NCBI RefSeq assembly: GCF_002078875.1
Contig: NC_034409.1
Location: forward strand, 101,304,679-101,368,678
Length of the DNA stretch: 64,000 nt
DNA from: Numida meleagris
Taxonomy: Eukaryota; Chordata; Aves; Galliformes; Numididae
Reading direction: 5' to 3'
Shown here in pieces: positions 1-10,510 of the stretch. Below the pieces are notes generated by a model. It was not told the DNA's origin and made no database searches. It worked only from the letters and a program-made list of their open reading frames with translations. Made by a program: the position numbers and the translations under genes. The first letter of the stretch is position 1, and every line of letters begins with the position of its first letter.

Positions 1-342
1 ATGGCTGGAAATCTGGCTCCAGACAGGAAAACTGTTGGTGAAGTAGGCAAGTTTCCATGGAAACCTGCCTAGATTCTGTCAAAAGTAACTAAGAAAAATG
101 AAGTTGTTCCCACAGAATGTTTTGATGATACTGAATCAGCATTTTTTTCAAACAGTTACATTAATAAACTACCTAGATTTGTAACTGGGGACTAGTTTTG
201 AAAGACTGACTTAATGTGGAGCAACACATTGTGATCTCAAAGAAAGCAAATGAGACTGTGCTGATTTTCTTATCAGGAGTTAATCCCCCAAGCCATGTAT
301 TTTTTCCATCTGAGTGAAACATTGACACTCTTTTAATGTATA
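1..342. other. Intergenic, nothing recognised
   Basis: AT-rich single-copy-looking sequence upstream of the first CR1. I see no open frame of note, repeat or RNA gene. Confidence 0.5.
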
Positions 343-932
343 CATAGAATCATAGAATGGCTTGAGTTGGAAGGAACCCTGAAGATCATCTTGTTCCAAC
401 CTTCCTGCAACAGGCAGGGGCACCTCCCATTAGACAAGGTTGCTCAACCCTGCCTGGCTTTGAATGCCTTCAGGGAGGGGCAACCTGTTCCAGTGTCTCA
501 CTACCCTCACAATAAAAAATTTCTTCCTAATATCTAGTCTAAATCTACCCTCTTCCTGTTTAAAACCATTTCCCCTCATCCTGTTGCTACATGCCCTTAT
601 AAAAAGTCCCTCCCCAGCTTTCCTGTAGGCCCCTTCAGGTACTGGAAGGCCGCTGGAAGGTCCCCCTGGACCCTTCTCTTCTCCCAGCTGAAGAGCCCCA
701 GCTCTCTGAGCCTGTCCCCATAGGGGAGGTGCTCCAGCCCCCGATCATCTTCATGGCCCTCCTCTGGACCTGCTCTAACAGCTCCATGTCCTTTTTGTGC
801 TAGGGGCTCCAGAACTGGATGCAGTACTCCAGGTGGGGTCTCACAAGAGCAGAGAAGAGGGGCAGAATCACCTCCCTCGACCTGCTGGTCACGCTTCTCT
901 CGATGAAATCCAGGAAATGGTTGGCAGTGCAC
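343..932 (-). mobile_element. CR1 LINE, 5'-truncated
   Basis: The left edge is the reverse complement of a CR1 3' tail (two AGAATCAT octamers at about 343-357), followed by the TTGGAAGGAACC motif, so the element runs on the minus strand with its 3' end at 343. A minus-strand frame at 597-983 translates to a recognisable C-terminal part of CR1 ORF2, with [18 protein letters not shown] and AFQYLKG, the usual region after the reverse transcriptase core. About 590 bp of the roughly 4.5-kb family length remain, a typical 5' truncation. The coding remnant is not a functional gene. The right edge near 932 is where CR1 similarity fades. Confidence 0.93.
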
Positions 933-3304
933 ATTTAATATAAAGGCATGTGTGTATATACATACACTTGCATAAAGTTGCATAAACCCACTTCAAACTT
1001 TCAGTTCCTAGGCTTCAGCATTACATTTGCTTATATATTACTATTAATTCAGTGCCTCTAAAGAGATTTCTGAGACTAGATAAAATAGTTAAATTAATCA
1101 TTTGAAGAGCCTGCATACTGACTGAATACCAGTCAAAGACTTTAACATGTTATTCCATGATAGAGCTTTTAAACAGCATAACAAAATAGATGCACCTTTG
1201 ATAAAGAGAAAAAAAAAACAGACAGAGATCTCAGTGTTTCAGGAAAATATTAGCAAATTCAGTGTTAGTATTTTGAGGTAGAGGGAGGTGCACAGAGTGT
1301 GTTAAAGGCTAAAACACTGGCACTTAAAGTTGCATTACCTTAGTGACTAGACTTTACCATGATGAAGCGCAGAGCAGCAACAGATGATAGGCCACATTTA
1401 TCACTAGAAAACACAAGAATTAAATTTTGTCTGCTGAAAATGCTGGCTGTGTTTATCACATCCTTTAAATGGAAAGCATGCACTTGGGGTGCATGCAATA
1501 GCAGTAATATGATAAGTGCCTCATTTGTAATTTATATCCTTGAATATCACAGATGGAGACCTCAGGAAGTACAGTTTGTCTCACAGTTAGGCTTTCCAAT
1601 ATTCATGTATTTTGCTTGCAGGAAAGATTACAAAATGATTATCCTGACATGAATTCTCACAACTCTGCAATGTACAGATCTTTATCATTCCATTTACTTA
1701 AAGAAAATGTGAGTGTGGATTTCTTTCCACAGGGTTTTTTGTTTGTTTGTTTCTCTTTGTGGGTGGGGTGATGGGAGGTAAAATTAGATTTTACCACCAT
1801 GCAATTTACACATTCTACACCTGAGAACCTCCAGGGCATGTTCTGTAACATATTGCGTTCCTGGGTGCTAGCTTTACTTTAGGTGATAAAGAGGAGGCAC
1901 TTGCATGGCCTGCAGTCTTTGTGTATTAATAATCATGAAAGAATGAAAGTTAACTTTAAGATTTCAAATTGTGGGTTTTCTTTTTTCTACTAGTAAAATT
2001 TTATTGAGACTCTACTTACTCTTGATAAAACTGAAAGGATTTTTTTTTTGAATTGAGAACTATTCCAAAAAATTGCTTGTGTCAAGGCTTTGGGATCAAT
2101 TTCTCTGGTAAAACAGCACCATACAATTCATGCATGATGTTTCTCAAAGGTATTTAGGAATTTGTGTAAATAGCCTATCTATAAATTTAATACTTTTCAA
2201 AATATGTGAATAGGAATACAAGAATTGTTACAGCAAATTCCAAAACTAAGATTTCTTTGAAAGATAATTTGCCTAGTGCTGTAGCATACCTAATTAATGT
2301 AGACATAAATACAAGTTAATTATGAGCACTAACAGCCATAGGTCAAGTACTTACAATAAAAGTGTATATAATAGCGCAAGATGATGTAAATAAACAGACT
2401 GGACAGTGTTATGCTGCCAAGGAACTATTGCGTCATTACAAAGCATCATGCAACTGGAACAAAATAAAAAGTTTTGCTGGGGTAACTAAAGACTTGGCAC
2501 TAGATTCATTTCATTTTATTTCTATTCTTAATCACAGAAAAAGCATCCAGAATAGCAGGATAGAACCTTTATCATATCTGACGTCAGTAATTTAAGACAG
2601 ATAATGAGATATTTTTTGGTATTTCATCCCCTTAACATCTTCTCTGTTCAGAGCAAAGGATTCTTTGGAATATCAAACCTAAAAAAGACTTAGTTAAGAC
2701 TTGGATAGATGCTGGAAATGAGGTTGTCATTTTTTTAGCCAGGAGAATCACATTTTTTTCCTATACAAGAATGCGGCTTTAAGTTAAAATAGGAAGTAAC
2801 AAGATTACCTCAGCACACAGGATTATAAATCTCTTTCTTCTCTTTCAGAGTTTGGCACTTCATCTTTTTCTGTGTATCACAACAGCCCCTAGTGATTTAG
2901 CTCTCCTAGCATTGTTCATCACGCTAGCTACCCTCTCTTGGTAAATAGCCCATATATAGACAACTCAGCAGCAACACATTTCATTGTTAGATTGATTCTA
3001 AGATCAAAATTTCCTACGTGTTTTTTATCTACTGAAGTCTGTCTTCCAAGAAGGGAAAATAAGCTTTTCCCCTCATTTTTTTCATCTTCCCATACAATTT
3101 GCTACTCGCTGTATTGTTACAAAGGACTTAGATCAGGAGTGAAGTCTTCTTCATGAAAGATTTTTAATGTAACTAAAAAATTCAGCAAGTTCACTATCTT
3201 AATTAAAATTTAAAACAAAACAAAAGCCCTTGAACACCTATCAACTAGAAACTAAATAAATACAGGATTGTCTGATTCCTAGCACTTTAATGAGCCAGAC
3301 TTAG
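933..3304. other. Intergenic, no gene or clear repeat
   Basis: AT-rich sequence. Short open frames (for example 97 codons at 1359-1652 and 77 codons at 2362-2595) have no recognisable domain, and their lengths are what chance gives at this composition. Short A and T runs are the only low-complexity content. Confidence 0.5.
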
Positions 3305-3395
3305 GATCATAGGATAATTTAGGTTCAAAAGGATCTCTGGAAGTCATCTAGTTCAAACTCCTGCTCAGTGCAGGCTCAGGCTCAGCAGGCTGACA
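3305..3395 (-). mobile_element. CR1 LINE 3'-end fragment (diverged)
   Basis: GATCATAGGATAATTTAGG, then GGATCTCTGGAAGTCATCTAG and a CTGCTCAGTGCAGG block, follow the order of a minus-strand CR1 3' end of the older type whose reverse complement reads 'ggacctctggaggtcatctag'. Only about 90 bp is left. Mismatches in the octamer tail suggest an old copy. Confidence 0.7.
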
Positions 3396-6300
3396 GTCTT
3401 CTAATTTCAAAACTGTTTATATCTATGGTGTCTGTCCACAATAGAGACTGTATGCTTGGTCTAAAATACAAATGAAGTATAGTGAGTATACTGAGTTCTT
3501 CAGTCTTACACTTATGCTTGCACTGGCTATTGTTTAAATACACAGTTCATGGCATCTGTGCAAAATAGTAGTTTCAGACAACTAAGATATCTTTATGCTT
3601 TTGTCATTATTATAGAGTTTGTTTTTCCTGAAGTTACTTTTTTTTCTCACAACCACTTTACAAAGATATTTCAATATCTCATTAGAACATGAAATTATTT
3701 CATTGTCAATGAAACACACACTCTTTATTTTTCATTGATGAAAGGAAAATATAAAAGGGAAAAGAAACTGACTGAAGTTATTTAAAGTATAGTGAAAGCA
3801 AATTGAACTAGCTTGTAAATGTTACCATATTAATTTTCTCACACTTGTGAGAACACCAAGAAGGTTCATTGTAAGTTAGAAAATATTTACCTGAACTGTA
3901 GTATCTGAGCAGTATTCCTGATTTCAGTGTGTTTTCAGGTACACTTACATTATTTGTTCAAACTGCTATCTTTCTGCACTATTTTACATGCAACAAAAAC
4001 AAAATTATTGGTAAAGAATAAAAAAAACCGATATTTCTGCACAATGAGTACTAGTTAATGAACAGCCATATGTAAAATTTTGGCATTAATCTCATACTTT
4101 CCAAGATGAAAGTAACATAGAAAATATGTTATCTAGAGATAAGATTGCATTCAGGAGCTGGGTGGGAATTGGACATGAGATTACTGATTGATTTCTAAAG
4201 CACTGAAATATATTAATGTTTCTACACTAGAATTTAATAGAGACATACTGTGAAGAATCTTCTTTCCCTGATTTGAGTGTGGTCAGTAACACACATGAGC
4301 TGAGCTTATTATGGATGTTAATGTTGGCTACGCTAATATTTTTGTTCATTTTTGTGATTTAATCTATAGGAAATGCAACTGAGTAAGTATCACACTCATG
4401 TCTTATAGCTACCCTTTTTTGTTCCTCTTTCCAGTGTTTAATTAAATGTTTGAATAAACAGCAAGTGCTCCATATTCACAAAATGTAGGCTCTGCTAAAC
4501 AGAGAGAAGACCCCTGTATTTATCTTGCCACCTCCTGCTGGCTTCTGAGCTAGTTAAAATCTTTGTCAGGCTGTAGCCTACTATAAGCCAACAACCATCA
4601 CCCAAAGCGTGAAAACCATTCTACTAAAAACAGGGTAGACTGGAGGAATTGGTAAGGAATATTTGTTACAGAAGTCCCCTCTGTGCACATGTGTACAGCA
4701 AATGCTGACTTGGTGAAATTCTATCCTGTTAGAAAAGGACAGATTCACCAGCCAGTGAGGTGATTTTGACAGGGAGGAACTATCCAGATACTTAACCATG
4801 CTGAAGATAACGTTCATATTGCAAATCTGTTAGTGTACTTGCTTTAGTTAGTCCTCTCTTTTCACATTTGGAACACTCATACAGTTTTAGTAAATTGTTG
4901 TATTTTCATACTGCACTTGAAAAAGGAGATAGATGCTGACTAGTTCTCGTGTTTGTAGTTTGAAGTCCAAACAGATTCAGGATTAGGTTTTCCTAGGCAA
5001 TTGCTTTTCTTCAGGGCAGAAGCTTAGGTGTGTAGGAGTACAAAATATTTTCACTAGCAAAAATCTAAGAAACAAAACATTTCCTCTCAGGAGAGAAGCT
5101 GATCTCTCTCCATTTTTTTAAGAGTTTGGAAATATATTTTTTTAAGGTCAGATCTTTTTGATCACCAAAATAGAGAGTTGACACATAGACTGATGGGAAT
5201 TCTCTAACACACATTCTCTTTCAAAACTCCACTTATGTGAACTCACTAAAATATTGATCTAATCTTTATAAAGCCCATTTGGATAACAAACCCAATTTAG
5301 AAGTACTAAAACAGAGTGCACTGAATTCTGAAAAAAAAATAGATTTTCCTGTCTACATCAGCTACCTGAAGCAGTCATACATTCCTGAATCTCTCATATT
5401 CATCTTCTCTTTCCCACCTCTCCTATTCCCACCAATCACAATGGCCAGTAAGTTTAAGTGTGTCCATGAATTTGCCTTGGTTGTGGAACAGGACTGCAAT
5501 GTATTCTAGTAAGCTGATAAAAATCAACTGATTCCTGCACAGCCTGATTGTTAACAGATGGCAGCCTGGCCAGCAGCCTGCATGCAGCCACTCTGTTTTG
5601 AAGGAACACTGCTAGCATGAATATAGGTTGTTTTTATCCAGCTGCTGTCAGCAAAGTTTTTTGCTTCCGCCTCTTGAGTTATATCATTAAACTTATTCTG
5701 CAGTCTTCTCTGCTTCTTACAGCAATATGATATCTCTCCAAACCAACTATGAAAGGTCAGAGGAGCTTCCTAGGAATAGTTTATAGCTAGGAATTGTCAT
5801 AGCTTTTCAGCAGGCTGGCAGTCCTCTCTCTTGCAGTGGCCATCGTTAGTGTAATTCTCCACTTAGGCTGAGACTGATGGTGCCTCCAATATTTAGACCA
5901 TAGACCTTCTCCTGTTGTAGTGGCCCTTCAACGTTCAATCGTTGATACCTTTTACTTGGTTTCCTCTTTTTTTTAATTTAATTTTTATTTTACTGGCAAG
6001 TGGATTTCTGTAATAGTTATCATGAAGAGTTGGTAGTTGCATTGCTCACCTAGATATTAATGTTACTCAAGCATTATTCGTTTACTGGCTGATTGTAACT
6101 AAACAGATCATGAAAAATAGCTAAATAAACATTTTGAAATTCATAAGTAGGATAAAGAGAAAACTGTACAATAAAATGTAAAGTCTTCAAATTCCTTAGA
6201 AATGATAGAAAGCAGTTTTTAATTATCTCTGTCCCAAGTCACAAAAACAAGAGAAGAATGATTTCTCGGTGTTAAAATTGGAAGCCCTCACACACGTAGT

Positions 6301-6609
6301 TATTCTGACTGCTGAATAAATGCTAGTGCTGAAAAAAATCAGAAATTAATTAATTATAAACAAAAATCCAAAATGATTGTAATGATTAAAAGCTTTGAAG
6401 CATGCTAAAATCAAAAAACCCAGATCTTCTACACTCAATTCTCCCAAAGAGAAGGCTAAAACATGATTGTTGCCAACATGATTCTTTCATTCTTGTACTT
6501 GGATGTGCCACAACTGGTACTTAGCACTTAGAAAATACTTCATTCCTCAGTCAACTACAAGCTCTTTGATGAATATCACCTTCCCACAGATGCCTTGCTC
6601 TTGAAAATC
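3396..6609. other. Intergenic, no gene or clear repeat
   Basis: About 3.2 kb of AT-rich sequence. The frames at 4581-4817 (-) and 5279-5509 (+) have no recognisable motif. No repeat family was recognised. Confidence 0.5.
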
Positions 6610-6880
6610 TTAAATGGTTTTAAACTAAAGGAGAGGAGATTTACATTAAATGTCACAGGAAAAATTTTCGCTGAGAGAGTGGTGAGGCGTTGGCATATGC
6701 TGCCCAGAAAAGCTGTGGATGCTCCACTCCTGGAAGTGTTCAAGGCCAGGCTGGATGGGACCCTGGGCAGCCTAATCTAGTGCCTCGTCTATTGGGTTGC
6801 AGCCCTGCCAGCATCAGGGGGGGTGGAACTGAATGATCTTTGAGGTCTCTTCCAACCCAAGCCATTCTATGATTCTATGA
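6610..6880 (+). mobile_element. CR1 LINE, 5'-truncated
   Basis: A plus-strand CR1 3' end. The frame at 6595-6780 carries the ORF2 C-terminal signature (VVRRWHMLPRKAVDAPLLEV, then FKARLDGTLGSLI). The 3' UTR follows with a GGGGGGTGGAACTGAATGAT block, TCTTCCAACCCAAGCCATTC, and two ATTCTATG octamers ending at 6880. The stop after GSLI lies at 6778-6780. The copy is cut off upstream of about 6610. Confidence 0.93.
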
Positions 6881-9237
6881 CATGAGGTGCTGCAGGACGG
6901 CCCAAAGCACGAGCAGTAAGCGTTGGGTCTCAGCTGAAGCGCCCATTAGGTCACTCTGGGATCTCTATCTGCACACAGACAGAACTGTCCAAGTGCAAGA
7001 GAAGCCCAAGCACTTTGTGTGCACTGGAGTGCATGTGTGCCACCAGTTGTAGCCACAGAATGCCTTCAGGCTCTCGTAAGCCGGCACATAAATCACCCTG
7101 CTTGGACACTAGCAGGTGCTGGGTTATTGTGAGTGCACAGGTGTTAAAGCACAGGCAGATGTTTGTGCTGTCAAGATTGCTTGAAAGTGTCAGCACTAAA
7201 AGCTCACCTTTGATTAAAAGCTCATCAGTGCCATAAAAGTATGCAAAATGATGAATGTCCACAAAACCCCAAATCGTGGGAAATTATGTCTGACTATAAT
7301 TGCAATCTATATTTCACACACTCCCTTAATGTGTGAATGCTGGCTGAGTAGAGAAAGAAAGCAGGAAAACAGTGCCTGGTTGTTAAAATCATTCCTATGA
7401 TTGTGCTACATTGCCCCCATGGCTCCTGACAGAGCTGTCTTTCAGAGGGAAGGCCAGGGCATTCAGCCAGACCCTGTACTTCAGCCTGTGTAAGTTCCCA
7501 GTGCATAATACACTCAGAGAGGGAATCAAACAACCCAAGAGGCTGTGAAGTACTCTGAAAGATAAATGTAGGCAGTGGATTTGTTAACTGGTTTTCCTCT
7601 CTGAAAACTGTTGTCCTGTCATGATCAGCCAAAATCTGAGCCCTAAGAGCTAGCACTCTATTACAGGGAGATTTTTGACACACTGGCATTTATTCTAAAC
7701 AGAGCAATCCCTTATGAATTCATAGCCTCCTGAATTTTCATATGGAGGGAGAATACTGCTCTGTAAAATACTTGCATTTTCTCTTACTGTGCTGTGTTTC
7801 AAACTCAACACGGTGTTTCAAACTCAAAATCAAATATGTCAGCTAGGTCACCAAGAGAACAAAAAACAAGTACTAAAAATTACAGATATCTTGAGATTCC
7901 GGCCACAAAGAATCTTATCTCACTCCCTCTCTCTTCTGCAGAAAGAAACATGGCTTTATTTTTCTAGAAGTCTTACGTCCTATCTCTGTGGTAGTATTAT
8001 AGTCCAATAATAGTCCAATTAGGCTACGTTTCTTGCTTATAGTTTGGGCTTCTTATCAGACTTAACTGAAGATCTTTGTAAATTCTAAGTGAAGGTGGGA
8101 GGTCTCAAGGCTGTACAAGTTATTTTTAGAATAATCTTAAGAACAAACTGAGAAGACTTTGTAAGCACTCTCAACCCATTCATCTAAGCCTAAAAATCAT
8201 TGTATTGAAAGATGAATAAATTCTAACATATTACAAAAAAATGAAGTAGAGACAAAATATGGAATTTTCTCAACTTCAGAAACAAACTGTTGGTATTTTA
8301 GAAATAAAAAAACTGCCTCTGCTGAATTAGAGCTCCAAACACAGTACTAACTAGGGGGACTAAGGTAGAAGCAGCAGTGGATTGTATATGATAGCGTATC
8401 CCACGCTTACCTTGTGAATAAAGATATATTATGTAACTACCTCGTTAAACACTAAATTACTGGTGGCCTGGTTTTTGGTTAGGGTGGAAAGATCAGGAAT
8501 TCATATGAGTTCCCTTTACATCTCTTTTATGTATTTTGTCATTCTCCTGAAACCAAAGTTGGAATTTTGTTTTTCATTTTCAAAACTCCACAACTACCAG
8601 ATACAAGTGGGCACAGAAGTGGTGCTAATATGATCTAAGAGTATGAGTCTGTTATTGATAATGAAGCTTAACTCATCCATGATAATCTCATGTATCAATC
8701 TTATTGAGCAGCAGGAACATTGAATTTTATCAGAATTTTTCTTCTTACAGTGCTTGATTTTCCTGGTGTGAGTGACAGTGCAGTTCTAAATGAATCTTAA
8801 TGAGGTTTGAAAAGAGGTCAGAATTTCTTGACAACAGTTTTCCAGAGACTTTTTCCTGGCATTCTTGGTTCAGCAACTGGACATAATTAGAATAGGAGGT
8901 GAAGAAATCACGGAAAGTATGAATATTTTTCAGCATAAGAGGGGGTTATGAGGGAGAGCATTAACAAGAAATGATTCATTATTGACACTGTGTTTCCCCA
9001 AAAGCAATATTGAAATTTTTGGGGTCCCTGGTGAGCTAATAAAATTGATGCAGTTGTGAAAGTGATGCTACTGAATTCGGTGCAGGGATGAAATTGGTGG
9101 GGCCAGCTCATAGCAAAGTATAATACAGTCTAGGGCTAAATAAAGATAAAATTTGGAAAGAGGTTGAAATCAAGTTTTGTTTTTTTTTTTTAATAAAATA
9201 TTTTTAAACACTTTGAATAAATAATTATTGTTTCAAA
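6881..9237. other. Intergenic; slightly GC-richer start, small duplication
   Basis: The first 800 bp (about 6890-7690) look less AT-rich than the surroundings and hold overlapping open frames on both strands (103 and 131 codons minus, 73 codons plus), none recognisable. A 19-bp tandem duplication sits at 7794-7831. A T-rich tract at about 9177-9191 directly precedes the mariner. Confidence 0.45.
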
Positions 9238-9252
9238 TACATAGGTTGTTCC

Positions 9253-9268
9253 AAAAGTAATGCCTCCT
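9253..9268. repeat. Left TIR core of mariner
   Basis: Sixteen bases, AAAAGTAATGCCTCCT, match the reverse complement of 10478-10493 exactly. Confidence 0.93.
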
Positions 9269-9389
9269 ATTTGTTTCCATGGAAACTACAACGGATGCAA
9301 AAGCACAATAACACTATTTGATAGAGCAAATTCTCTGCTACAAAACACTCTTTTTCATCTTAGTCACCACCATTAGCTGTGCATTTTCA

Positions 9390-10369
9390 CTAGCCATGGC
9401 CAACAGCCTGCATGTCAAGCTTGTAAAAATCTGCACCTGCAAAGGTCACCCACTTTTTCACAGCTGTTATGACAGCATAATTGCTAGGAAAATGTTGCCC
9501 ACATGGTCCATCTTTTATCATCCTGAACGGATGGAAGTCAGAAGTTGCCAAATACGGATTATATGGTGGGTGTGATAGGATAGTGCAGCCAATATCGGCA
9601 ATCTACTCCATGGTCTTCAAACTAGTATGGGGCCTGACATTATCATGCTGCAAGAGGAAGGTTGCCTTCCTTAGCCTGACTCTGGAAGTTCAAGCCTTCA
9701 GCTTAGTCAGCATCAAAGCAGTCAGAGTTCATGGCTTGTCCAGGTTACAGGAAATCCAGAAGGATCACCCCTTTCCTATCCCAAAAGACAACGTACTCTA
9801 CCTGGTGATGGCTTCATCTTGAACTTTGTCTTCAACAGGGAATTCACATGACTCTGCTCCATGGACTGCTTTTTTTGCTTCACTCGTAGTGGTGACAACA
9901 TGTCTCGCTGTTGGTAATGACGTAATCCAGGAAACTTGTCACATTCAGCCTTGTATTATTTCAATAGGTTCTGACAAACTTGCATACGTTGTTCTTTCTC
10001 TTCCTGTGTGAGCATTCATGGGACCCACCTGATGCAAACTTTGCAATATTCCATAGTTGCCACTGTTTTTTCCAATGCATTGAAGCCAATATTCCTCTCT
10101 ATATACAGTTCCCTAGTCATAATCCACCAGTTTGCATGGATGAGCTGACCTAGACACTCTTAATTTTGTAGTGTGATGGCAGTGCATAGCTGTCTGGAAT
10201 ATAGCACATCACTGTCACCAATGCTGAAACACACTACCCATTGTCTCACTGTGCTCACACCCATTGCTTGGCCTCCATAAGTGTTCAGTGTCAATGAATG
10301 TCAGTGTGTGCCATTTTTTTCTGCGTGGAGGAATTCAGTGATACTCCTTTGCTTCATATGCACTTTCAT
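9390..10369 (-). pseudogene. Mariner transposase pseudogene
   Basis: This is the decayed transposase of the enclosing mariner, an enzyme that would bind the TIRs and cut and paste the element at TA sites. On the minus strand, HDNVRPH is encoded at 9627-9647 and HPPYNPYLATSDFHP ends at about 9528. The aspartates of HDN (9642-9644) and SDF (9537-9539) are in one frame and 35 codons apart, so 34 residues lie between them, the mariner D,D34D spacing. An in-frame TAG at 9603-9605 interrupts the catalytic region between them. The likely start ATG at 10367-10369 is in a different frame from the terminal stop at 9390-9392, so at least one frameshift is present. The span of about 327 codons fits the family's usual 340 or so. 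Start choice rests on position relative to the TIR. Confidence 0.88.
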
Positions 10370-10477
10370 GTCAGATGTCATTTTCTCAGACTGCCCGTCT
10401 GCTGCCGTCTGTCACACAGCAACAAAGTGCAATGGGATACTGCCAGGACGGTTCATCCTCAACTGCCGTTATAAAAC

Positions 10478-10493
10478 AGGAGGCATTACTTTT
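10478..10493. repeat. Right TIR core of mariner
   Basis: AGGAGGCATTACTTTT is the exact reverse complement of the left TIR core. It lies at the 5' side of the minus-strand transposase remnant. Confidence 0.93.
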
Positions 10494-10510
10494 GAAGCAG
10501 CCCTCAGATA

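Larger units (their letters stand above)
9240..10507 (-). mobile_element. Mariner-type DNA transposon (Galluhop-like), non-autonomous
   Basis: About 1.27 kb bounded by terminal inverted repeats. A 16-bp core (AAAAGTAATGCCTCCT) at 9253-9268 is repeated as a perfect reverse complement at 10478-10493, and weaker similarity continues outward. A TA lies just outside the left end (9238-9239) and another near the right end (10509-10510), consistent with the TA target of mariners. The length and TIR sequence match what I know of Galluhop, the mariner described from the chicken genome. The transposase lies on the minus strand and is broken (separate entry), so this copy cannot move itself. Confidence 0.93.

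Noticed and set aside
7294..7689. 131-codon minus-strand frame as a retrocopied exon
   Set aside because: I could not relate it to any protein; kept only as a low-interest finding for the patch.
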